Below are positions 41,901 through 53,900 of a DNA stretch of 64,000 nt, in pieces. Each line of letters opens with the position of its first letter. The stretch's first letter is position 1. The notes under the pieces were generated by a model. That model was not told where the DNA came from, did not search any database, and saw only the letters and a list, made by a program, of their open reading frames with translations. Position numbers and translations under genes: made by a program. Origin of the DNA: Theristus sp. LFF4_11 (Eukaryota; Nematoda; Chromadorea; Monhysterida; Xyalidae); contig JASANC010003846.1 in NCBI GenBank assembly GCA_030248135.1, forward strand, positions 81,260-145,259. The letters run 5' to 3'.

Positions 41901-44900
41901 CAGCAATTTGTTCGAGGGCAGCAGTGTGTCCAGCCAGACAACTGCGCACTGTTTTTACGCGCATTAGTTTTATCTGGAACGACGGCATCACAATGAATGC
42001 CACGTAAAATGGCCAATTTGCGGCGACTGTGCGTGACACAAAGTTAGAAAACGGCAAGCTACGCTACAAAAAGCATAGCGACGCACGCAAGCCAGTTACT
42101 CCTTAGGTCAAATTACTGCACGCATAGAAAACCTCCATAAACGTTGACTTTCAGAATCGGCTTGATTTCTTACCGGCTGTGCAAAGGTTTGTGAATTTGC
42201 CGGCGCTGGTGGCAGCGTGCGATGCGGCGTTTTCGATGGCTGTGCTTGTTGGTCAGTCTGATTTTCGGTTGTTGTCATCGTTTTATTTACACTTTGGTTG
42301 GTATGTGCTCTTGTTGATCATCATTTTAACATTCAGCTATACCGTATTACCTCTAATAAACCCCCATGGGGGTTTATTTCTTCAGCGACTTCTGGGGGTG
42401 GGGGTTTATTTTGGGGGGGGGGGGCTTTATTTTTGGGGGGGTTTATTTGGAAACCATTTTTAGGAGTGGGCAAAATGGCAAAAATACCTTCCATGGCAGG
42501 AAGGAAGTCGCAGAAACTTCTACTCTACATAGAAATTTCCTTTTACAACAGCCTTTTGTAATGAAATTACCATTAACTCATCCATTTGGGGGCTTTGGTA
42601 GCACAATTGCATCATTTTCACTGCAACCAGCCACTGAATTCGCTGGGTATGTGTTTCAAACAGGTTTCAATAATCCCCCATGGGGGATTATTTTGGGGGG
42701 GGGATTATTTGGAAACTTGTCGAGGGGGTGGGGGTTTATTTTTGGGGGGGGGGTTTAATTTGGGGGGGGGTTAATAGAGGTAATACGGTAATTCATTATT
42801 TGTTGACAATTTGCTTGATCAAGTCGGTTGTGCAATGAATGAGTCCAGAAAATGAACCAATGGCCAGACCCTGCTGTGTCGTCGAACGTGGAATTAAGTA
42901 AAACATTGTTTTTGCGTTTTGTAAAAGTCGGGATGCCGTCTAAAAACCATTCGGTCTGAAATCGAAACGCAACAAAACAGTGAAAAAAAGCCCAATGTCC
43001 AAAAAAAATTTTAATTCAGAATTATTTCACCATGAAAAAGACAAGAAAATGTAGTCAATGAAACGGAATGGAATCCCGTTCCCGATAAAAAAAATATCAG
43101 GCGGACTGTGAGGAACCAGTCGCACTCGGCCAGTCATCTGAGTGCATATAATCTACAGCTATACTGCGGTAAACAAGTTACGATCTCTCCACACCACCAC
43201 CAACCACCTTGCGGAACAACACGCGCCTGTACGATTCAACAGTGTTTTTGAGCGTCAACAAAAACACAATAGCTTTCAAAGAAACTGTACAGACAGTGCT
43301 GTAAGCATATGAATGCAATTTGAGTGTACATGTAGTGTTCAAATGAAAACAAAATGCAACGGCTAATTAAGGCATGCTCAGGAAACCACATGTACCATCC
43401 ATACTATGTGTAATTATGTACAAAGGTAATAAAATTACTCGTTCTGTTGGCTTGCGAGCTTCAAATGAAAATATGACAAAATAATATTAGGTATGCATAC
43501 ACCTTTATTTTTGTTTCATGTGCTGTTCACATGTTTGTTGTTGTTCTTCAACACAAAGAACAAGCACTCATATTTTGCAACTAAATCTTGGTCCAAAGCG
43601 AAACACAACATAAATTCTTTGAACGTTACACAAATTTTCACATTCTAAAACAGAAAAAAAACAGAGTTTCAATGATGAATGTTGCAACGTGCATATCCGT
43701 ATATGTTGGTGCACCTACGTCCTACAGTATGTACGTTAAAAAGTTTTGTTAACTGAACCGCCTGAAATAATAGAGAAAATTCGAAACAAAATTGGAAATT
43801 CTTAACTTGTCTCGAAAAATGTATGTTGACAAAATGCTGCTAGATCTTTTACTGCCTTTTACTTACACGTATGTACAAATATATGTTTTGGTTTTAACGC
43901 TGAAAACAAAGCTGATGACACGAGGTTTTGGTCGTTAAACGCAATCTGCATTGAACAATATTTTACAAATACACAAATGTAAGGTTTTTGGTATCGGTTT
44001 ATTTACTACGAAGAGAACAGTTTATCGTAATTGATGGACTTCATTTGTTGCTTTCAGACAGCAAAAAAAATTACATATAGTCGGTGCTGTTGAACAAAAA
44101 ATCGGCTAGTGTGTGAACAAAAAATTTCGACAATTTTCAGAAGAAATCACATACTCATGAACGCTGTTTGTGTCCAGTTGTAATTCATAACGTAAACCAT
44201 CAATCAGTTCAAGTATTTTTACCGCTGACAATTAGGTGGGTCGGTACATGTACATACAAATAGCCGTTACTGTCGTGGAAGCAAGAAAGAACACATTGCA
44301 TGTGCATGTAGTACTACTAGTAGTAGAAATAGAGCCATCCAATTTCACTGTCGCATGGGAGAAACGACGTTTCTCCGTAGCACACTGTTTACTAGTTGGT
44401 AAATAGAAATAACGCATGATTGAATGTAAATGGCTAGTCAGTCAGTCAGTCACAGCAATGGATGACGCCGTAAGTAGCAAATCAAGTACTGGCTGGCCTA
44501 CCATCTTTTGAAAATCAAGGGAGTCAACATAATGTAAAGAACGCATACTTGTGCATGTTTCAGCAGGTTTAAGCGTAACAAAATGGCAAGTGGCGCGTGG
44601 ACGGCGCAAGTGGCCATAAAATGAACTCTAGTTTCACTGAACGACACAGAGGAACTGAGGCAGATAGCAGACTCTGCAAAAATGGTGAATTACCCGGCTC
44701 CTGACAGCGCTCCCATAAAGCATGCTGCCATTCGTGATCCGTTCCGTTACAGTCGTGAAAATTCAATTTGCTGTGCTCACACACACTGCCTCTGCAGCAA
44801 CTACACATTTCAAAAAGCACGTTCATGTCTAATTCAAGAACGTCGTTTGTCCAAAAACTTGCGACCACCCGTGCTCCAGGCGTTTCCCCATCACTTAGTT

Positions 44901-47900
44901 AAATACTTCTGAATGAAAATTTGCTCTTAAACGGTAAACACAATGATAGGATTTTTGGAGCACAAAAAGGTGAATGTATAAATGAAAACATCCAGCTATT
45001 CGCACATATATAAATAAAATACTGTTCAACACAATATGACAGCCGATACGCTCTGAAATAAAATACCGTGGCGTGAAACACGGGTGGTTAACGAAGGTTA
45101 TTACTTCTCAACGGCGGTTGTACAGTACTTCTCTCATGAAAAGCTCGCTAGACCAGAAATGTTTATGAGAGCAGCGCTGGGGTTTGGTAAAAGAGCAACA
45201 CCATTGTGGTCGTCGATAAAACACCTGGCTTGGTTTTGAACCTGAATCAAACGAAGTAATCTCATGGTCATGTTGAGTGGAAAGTGGCATTTATTACATG
45301 CATACCAAATAGGTTGAAAGGAAAATGGAAGGTGCAAAATAACCAATGGCAACACTTTTCAGTTGGAAATCGCTTGAAAAACGCGTTAGCGATTATTTTA
45401 GTGCCGTCCGTTTTGCAGTGTTTATGCTAGCACTCGAGCGATGCGAAACGACACACGAAATCATGCGAACGTGTGGTATCCATTATCAGCAGCACATGCA
45501 CCACCATATATTTGCAATGGCCACTTTGTGCCTTGCGCTCAGTTGGTGGCGCGAGTACGCTCGTAATGACGACATCACAATTCTTCAGGCGCTGCCACTG
45601 AAACGTTGCTTTGTGCTTGTAGTGTTGCTGCGGCTCGCAACCAACCAACTACTCGGTTTTCTCACTGCGTTCCCCCCGTGTTCAATCTTCGATCCGACTG
45701 TGACAATCCTCATGGAGCGATTCAGAATTCAACGACATTAGAAAAAAGAAACGGACAATGTCTCAGGTGAACATTGCGGACATAACATTTGCAAATGTGT
45801 GCGGCACGACATCTACGGTGCACTATACGTAGGGACGCGCATACGTAAAAGTGTGTGTGTGTGTGTGTGTGCATGTATTCTCGCAATCAATACGCTTGCT
45901 GCTTGCTAGCAGTGTTGCAGCTGCAGCATTCTGATGGCATATCTATCTGTGCGTAAGAGACACAGAGCGCCAGAAGCACTAAGCTACATGTAGGACGCAT
46001 CTGCACTCGTTAATCACAGCAGGCACGAGTGTGCGTGTGCGCCGCTTGTGATCCGTGCGCGCACCGAGCAGCACTCTCTGTGTGTGCAGTTAGATTGATA
46101 GACGCTGACAAGCTGCATTCACTGTCACTGCGCTGCTGGCTACTCCCAATCATTCAAAGTTGGAGATGCAGTCAAAAGTGCATGTATATTCAGCAGGCGC
46201 TGCACACCAGTCGGAGACATTCCATTGAATCTAGTTTGCTGTTTGCTTGTTCACATCAAGCACACACATTTTCTCTTTGCTCATGGTTCAGCAGTGCCAC
46301 CGACGCTCATTTTTATTATTTACTGTGCTCTAGCTTATATCGTTTCTAGCCGCCCGGGAGCGTTCAATACACCGCCTGGACATTTTAAACGTGTGTTTTT
46401 CATGTTCCCAGTAAATGAACTGAATTTTGTGCAACGCTTGTGCTGGAATCCAATGATTCAGACACCCGGGAGAATATGTCGTTACTACATGTTCGTCAGT
46501 TAACAAGAGCAGCTGACAATGGCAGATGTATTAGAGTGGGCAAGATTAAAAATATATGCTTTTACCATATATGATTGCACGTGTAATCTGTGTTTCTGCA
46601 GTAGTGCATCTGTATTCAAATAGGTGCTTGTTTCTTCAGCTGTCAAATTGACGCGGTTAGTTACCAAGGTAAAATGTGGGTGCAGTCTAGGTTGCAAGAG
46701 TTGCAGTTGTTACCACAATAAACTGATCAACGCAATCGTTGGCACTAACCACCATTCTAGAGTCAGCGCTGGAACTGATGCTGGCTACTTCGGCAGAGAC
46801 CTTGTGGTGCAATTGCTGCGCACTGTTGGTGACTGGTAGTGACGGCTGCTGCAACTGTAATGGCGAGGCAACTTTCGGCGGAGCTTCCTTCGTCGGTACA
46901 CTGGCAACTTTAAGATCGTGCTGCGGTTGTTTCTGTTTGAGAGCAGTTGCGGTGGTGTTAGTGAGTGATGCTGACGGTGTCTGTCGATCGATTCCACCAA
47001 CGATCACCGGTAATGGGACACGCTGTGTGCGTTTGTCTGGCTGTTGTTGTTCTGCTGTCGGTATTGCTGCACCGGTGACAAACGTCAGTACCACCACCGT
47101 CTTCTCGGCGTCTTCGTCGTCGCCGTACTCGCACTGGTCAGTCTGCACGATACGGTGCAGCACCTGTGCAAATCTTTAAGTTAACTGAAGAGAACAAAAA
47201 ACCACGTCTCAATTATTGTTAGTTTTTTAGGTTTGAAGGGTGTAAAACCTGCTACACTTTGTTCTGTACATATTATTGTAGGTATTGTATGTATCTATAC
47301 ATATCCGCGGTACAGTTTCTCGCGCAAAATATTTCTCTTTTTGGAACTTGAATACTTAACGGTGTTGCTTAAATTTAACTGTGCACCAACAGTGCTGCTT
47401 GAGTCTGACGTCAACGGATGCAAATGACTGACCTGTCCAAGATTGCCAGCATTTATGGCCTCATCGTCGGCAATAATTTTCTCGTTGATCGCCACCAGCT
47501 CGTCGCCAACGTGCAATAAATTTGCGGCTCTGAAAAATCGTGAAACTGCATTTGTTATTCAGTTCCGGAAAGTAAAGAAGGCGAATGCGGTCTTCTCATA
47601 TGGAGTGCGTCCGCCAGCGTAGTAAGCATCGTGAGATCACTCGCTGAACGGAAATTCAAATGAGAAACAGGCCATTGAAACTATACAACGCAGATAACTG
47701 CTGAATCTTAATGCTAAACGCGCTTTACGAATTCACATGCCTGCAGCTTCAACAGTGCGCCATGCAAAACTGAATGCAATTTCCCGTTGCATTACGCAGT
47801 GGAAAAAGAAAAAAATGTTTATTGGAAAAACGTTACGCAATAACGTACAGTAAGTAGTTCAGAGTTCAGACAGTCTTTGCTTTTAACACTGTATGGGTTT

Positions 47901-50900
47901 GCTAGGGTTGACCCAGAAAAGCGCATTAAGGTTGCCCATCTAGTTTCAGGTACTCATCAGCTAGTTGATAATAGATTTTCCTCAAGTAATGATAACAGTG
48001 ACCTTCAAACGAACGAACGAACCGTAATTTAGGCGATGTTTTTTAGCTTAGGGCTAACCCAGAAAAGCGTGCAGAGTTTGAAAAGTACAGAAGAATGAAC
48101 CTTTAATTTTCTTGGTTTGGTTTGGTTCGGTGAGGAAAATACAACATGTACCGTTATGACGATGTAGTAGCAAGAAAAAATCAACCAATAGCAGTCTCGT
48201 TGACAATGCGTACAAATGCGGCAGTACAATGTATAACGGACAGTTGAAAAACATATAAAAATATTTATGTACCACAATGGGAATGAGACAATAATACAAC
48301 GATGTGGATGCAGATATACACGTACATTTGTGCACATTGCACTCTCGGATATCACGTGGATCCACGTACCCTTTGTACAATACGTTTCTTCAAACCTGTC
48401 AGAGCACACGAAATGTTGAATTAAAATAGAAGTTCGGGTTTGGTTAGAATAAAAAAACCGTTGATGTTGTAGGTAAATAAAAAATATGTACTGTATGTTT
48501 TTTCCTTTCGATGCCGATGCCGTTCTTTCTACTTTCGCAGGCTCTACAATCCGTTAAAAAATGACAGAGGTTCAAAGAAGCATACATTATATAGGCTCAG
48601 ATACACCGGCGGTCACTGTCATCATCCAAGAGAACATGAACAAGTATAAAAAGTTTTCTCTTTGATAAAAAAAACTGTGTTTAAATAACACTTTGATAAT
48701 TTTAACATCAATAACATCAATACGTAATCTTGATGAAAAGAAAAAACATCCGCTCACAGTAGAAGTGGGCCTCCGCTTTATGGGTATAGTTTGCTTTTTT
48801 AGTTTCTGTTACGGTGATTTTATGTTATCACTGTGAACAAGATTTTATGGCATACATTAAAAATTCTAGCGCAAAAAACTGCCTATGATACGAATATCTC
48901 ACATGACGGCTGACACTAAGCCTAGAAACCAAAAACACAGAAAGGAAATAAATTGCATATTGGATGAGTTCATATGGAAATCTACCGAAAGAACAAAAAC
49001 AGTGGCATGTCACGGGCAAGCAAACAGCGTCTTCAACGTGTGCAAGGCTAGCAGTTGATGTTACCCATAGATTGTGTCCGTTTTTGAAGCTGTGTGAAAC
49101 AATACGACAAAACAAAACGCGACGAAACACGTTTGGAATTTGTCACGAGCGACGTTTTTGTAAAATCCATAAACCAGTTTATAGGTTCTTATTGTTCTCA
49201 AAACAGACTGGACGACATTCCATTAATCGCCGTAGTTTAGTGTATTTGTTAGGTATTAACGGTGGTTTCAAAAAAATGCTACATAACAATTAATAAAACG
49301 TTGATGTTAAGATAAAGATAGTAATAAATCCAATGCTACCACTGTAAAAATCAAGTTGAAGATGTTTAACTAAAAAATAATTTAGGCAAGTGCGAGCAGC
49401 AAAAGCGCCGGCTTGCATGAACGCGGAACGCCTCCGTCGCACACTTCACCCTCGCGCGGCTTTGCCCGTTACCGAACAAAACCATCCACACATGTATTAG
49501 CTTGAAAAATAGTGCATCTGAACGTTTATATAAATCTTAGCCGTAAAAGTACGTATTTTGCCGTCACACCATTGTGTGAGAATTGAAATTGAGAGCGTAA
49601 AAATAAACAAAACGTGCACCGACTGAAATAACTGTAAAACACAAGTGGATGCTGGTGGTTGTTTGAACGATTGGTGATACTTAACATTTGTGCATCTCGC
49701 GCTATTCTCCAACAACCAATAGAAAATCTTGTTCGACAAGTTCTGTTTGGTTCACTTCGAGCGATAGCATAAGCGCTGTTGTGGTTGACTGAAAGTCCCA
49801 ACAGCGGTTGTTGAAATAATAACGTTTGTCATCGTAGAAAGGGTTTTTTGGCATAACGGGTTGTGTGAGAAAAAAAACTAGTTTCTTCGGCTGAAGTAAA
49901 TGCCGTTTTTTTCAATGTTGTGACACACGATTTACTCACAAATAAATTTCTACACATAAATGCAACAATATTTGGCTTAATTACATTCTAGCAGCAAAAC
50001 GACTTTTGCTGGTTGCTTAGCCGGTTTGAAGGATCCATTATAAATTTTACAATCGTAAACGTAATCGTTGAAGATAATTTTCAGGAAACGAAATCGTCGG
50101 AAGCGTTCCGCTATAGTACGATGTTACATACAGATGCACTGTATATTGTCATACGGACAGCAAAATGGAGCATGCAACAGGAGCGTGCGCACGCATGCGC
50201 GCCCACCACGAATTCCCATTGGTCGTCCGTGTGCATCATCACAACATGCGTGCGTCTGTGTGCTCTTTCGCAACACACGAGCGGCCAGCGTGCAAGCAAA
50301 AACCGTGTGCGCTGAATGTCAATGAGCACCAGGGCGCACGGACACGCCACTAACCTGCACTAATAGAACCAAACGTATGCTAAATAATGTGCATGCAAAC
50401 TGGATGCATTCTGCAACCACGCCCATGAGAATGCGAGCAGCTTTTGTTGCTAGCACCGAAAAGATGCTGCTGATGCTGGTGCTGCGTCTGTGACGCTCGT
50501 TCTGTTTAAAACTGAAACAGCGCGCTGCACGGACACGGAAAACAGCGAAGAAACGACCCTGACGTACACTAGCTTTGGCATAATAAGCTAGCAGCGACAC
50601 ATGTACACATTGATGTGCGTACATTCGATTGCTTGTTGCTGGCACGCTTCACGGAGACACGAATGAGACATCTGAATATTACGCTTTGTGGGTGTGTATG
50701 TGTGTTTGTGCTAACAGGCGAAAGCTAAACGTGATACACAGTCGCGTCGTCATTGCACTTTCGACGGCAACTGCAAAAAACGCGCTGCAGCCGGCGGCCT
50801 GTGTAGTGCTGTTTAGGACACTCACTTGAATTCAGCGCATGGCCATGTCATCCGTCATAAAGAACGCATGTACTACACGGCTAATGGTCAATCAGAGCGC

Positions 50901-53900
50901 TTGTGACAGACGCGCTAACACAGCTCAGTCAATCACACGTCTTTTTATCATCAATCTCTAGTGATTGCCATTTGTTGGGCAGCCAAAAGGGCACTCGGCT
51001 GCTAATGTCAGCCGATTTTGCGGCACACCAGCGTGTGAAACTTGTGGTCGGAAGAGGACGAAAACTTTGGGGGCGTCGCAATGGGCGTGCGAATGCAACA
51101 TACATGGACATGACGTACATGTACCTTGTACTGAATGTATGCAACCATGTATGCAAGTATGTCTGTGACTGAAAAACAAGCTAGTGGCAGCAGCCCATAA
51201 AGCATAAGCACACCAGACATGCAGCAAGCATCTCTTTGTGCAATGTCTCTTACTGTGTTAGTTTTTGTACCACCAGCAACGCAAAATGCGTAGTTCTATG
51301 CAGAATATTCGTGCCAGAAGTACCAGCATAAAGCAATCAATATATGCTCCGGAACAAGATATATACATGCGCAACGTGTAACAAAAACATTGCCGTTGCC
51401 ATTGCGGCAAGTTGCCAAACGTACATATATGTACCGTCACACGTGTCACAGACTGCTTCGTCATACCAAACTGACAACTACTCACAGTACAACCATAATT
51501 GTGTTCATCCAGTCATCATTAAATGTATGTGTGCATTTTGGCTTTGCGCGTTAGTACTATACATGTACTAATACTACGATCGAAGTATATGTACATACTA
51601 CATAGATATCTATACATGTTCATGGTACACGCATATTTCATGAACATTAAGTGCGTGCAAGGTTTACTTGGACCGGGTGTCTAAAAACTAGATTGGCACA
51701 TATAACGGTTAGTTTTCAAATTTGATCCGACATGCAGATCTGAAACTGAAGAACACGTTACTTGAGAAATGATTGCTGTAACACGAATTGTGTTTTAAAA
51801 TTTTTAAGTATGTTAAGTACGTGAAAAGTTATAAAAAAATCTCATCGCATCGGCTGTGCGTTCCTAGTTGATTTGTGAGGTTTTGTAGATAGCAGTACAT
51901 AATACAGAATTGTGCAACATTAATAAAATACAGGGCGTCCCAGCTAGATGTACAACATTTGTTTTTTGAAGTATACGCGCGTGCGTTGACCCATGTTGAT
52001 AATTTTTTCAACGTTTGTGAAAAAGACATCGGGAATTTGTTTGGCACCAAAATTTTTATGTTTCAGCAAATATAGCACAAGTTATGGCAGTTTTAAAAAA
52101 ATACCTCATTTTCACAAAATATGAACAGAAATGACACGAACGGAGAGCAGAAAAGCAAATCAAGCACTCACAGAATCAAAATATCAACCGTCTAATTGTC
52201 TTCAATGTGCTGGCCCTCTCAACGATCAGTTTATCCATTCGTCTGTCGAAGTCCAAAACACCTGCTAGGCGTTCTTCTTCGCCCACAGTTTCACCGATGG
52301 CCACAATCAGCTCATCGATGGATGCTGGGTGGATGATAAACACGGTGCTTTACAGCACCCCAGAGTCAGTAGTCGCACGCTGTGGTGTCAGACGAACGTG
52401 CAGGCTAGGCAATTCGCCCACCGCGGCCGACCCAGCGCTGGTCAAACTGAATGTCCAGCCAGACGTGCACCGGTGCGGGCGGCAATTCAAAAAGTGCGTA
52501 TTTTTTCGAATGCTTATAACTTAAGTTATATTCAACGTATCGCAATGTTTTTAGTGTCAAACAAATTCCTGAAGTCTGTAATACAAACGCTGAAAAAATT
52601 ACAAAAATTAGTCAACGCACGCACGCGTAATTACAAAGACAAATGTTGTACATCTAGCTGGGACACCCTTTGTATTTAAGAAAGGCCAAGCAAAACTAAA
52701 ACAAAAATTTATGCAAAATCAAGAAAAAGTATTGTAGCTTTATGAGCTGATTAACTGTAAGCGAGGAACGGGGTAGTGAAAATTTGACGATGGATCGACA
52801 GTTGAAAAGATAAAGTTAAAGCTCAAGGTTCCGTCTTGTGGACAGAAAACGCGAATTTTTACTGAAAAAAGACGAACTCTTCAATCCGTTTACAATGTTC
52901 TTTTAAGATATCCTCGCACTTATAGGGCCGTGTCACACGAAATTCTACTTTTTCTTCAAATTTTTATAAAGGCACCTTATGCATGATTTCACGGTATTAA
53001 AAAAATGTATCCTACAATGTATCCAAGAGAGGTTCATGTAGTCAGTAAGTGGCAGCAACAAAAATTGAAAGGAGAAAGGAAACAAGGAGAAACAAGAAGG
53101 ACAAACTTTTTGCCAGGACTCTGATCACGTGCGCTGACGACGACCACCCTGTCGTCGCTGTAAATGAATTCTAGCCCAATGAACGGCGTAAATCTATTTA
53201 CTACCAGAGGCACGTGAAGTTGCTGAAAAAGATCCGTTTTTGTTCGTCTTTTCAAATGCAAAAGTCATTTAGAAAGCTGAACACACTTCACGGAATATCA
53301 AGAAAAGAAAGCGAAAAAGACATCAGATCAAACAGTCAGTCTTTGCGCAACTCACTTTGGTGTTTGGTCGGCGTTCCGATACGCACTCCCGGACAGCTTT
53401 GGCAACACTTGACGCTTTGTCTTTTACTAAAAAAATGAGTTTCCTGACGTTCGTTTTTCTGCAGTAATTTTTGCAGTTGAATTTCACGCAGTTTGTTTAC
53501 TTCTTTATTTCATCCAATTTTGTGGTTTTCATTGATTCAACGATAAAGTTGCGACCAGCAGCGATTTAACAAATGACACGTTGTTGAGCAATAAACAAAC
53601 TTTGACGCCGTTTCAGCTTCTCACGGAGTTCCCGCACGAACTCGGCGCTTTGTTTCGCAGCGCCGGCGCCTCTGCTCGCAACGTAATGCGACGTGCTCGC
53701 AGTCTCTCGCATGTCCGCGATGTGACCACGAGTATCGTTCGTCGTCGTAGTGTCCAACTCACTTGCACTCATTGGCCGACGTTGGTTGGTCAGTTCCTAA
53801 CATTGAAGCAGCTCACTCTTGTCAATGTTAGGGTGAATAAAATCAATGATGCGCTGTTGGTGTCACTGATACGTTCATCCGTGCATGTCCCATATGTGAG

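Larger units (their letters stand above)
41184..46749. other. MPDZ intron 4
   Basis: 5.6 kb. It contains a family B copy (41622-41865), MITE copy 3 and candidate exon 4b. A 131-codon plus-strand frame at 45346-45741 has no recognised domain. A (GT)n tract lies at 45851-45871. Confidence 0.6.

Noticed and set aside
45346..45741. 131-codon plus-strand frame with ATG in intron 4
   Set aside because: No recognisable domain, and the opposite strand is open too. It could be a lineage-specific gene, but nothing supports this.
46739..47179. 146-codon plus-strand frame (Cys/Val/Ser-rich)
   Set aside because: It is the antisense shadow of MPDZ exon 4, which has splice sites and PDZ1 homology on the minus strand.
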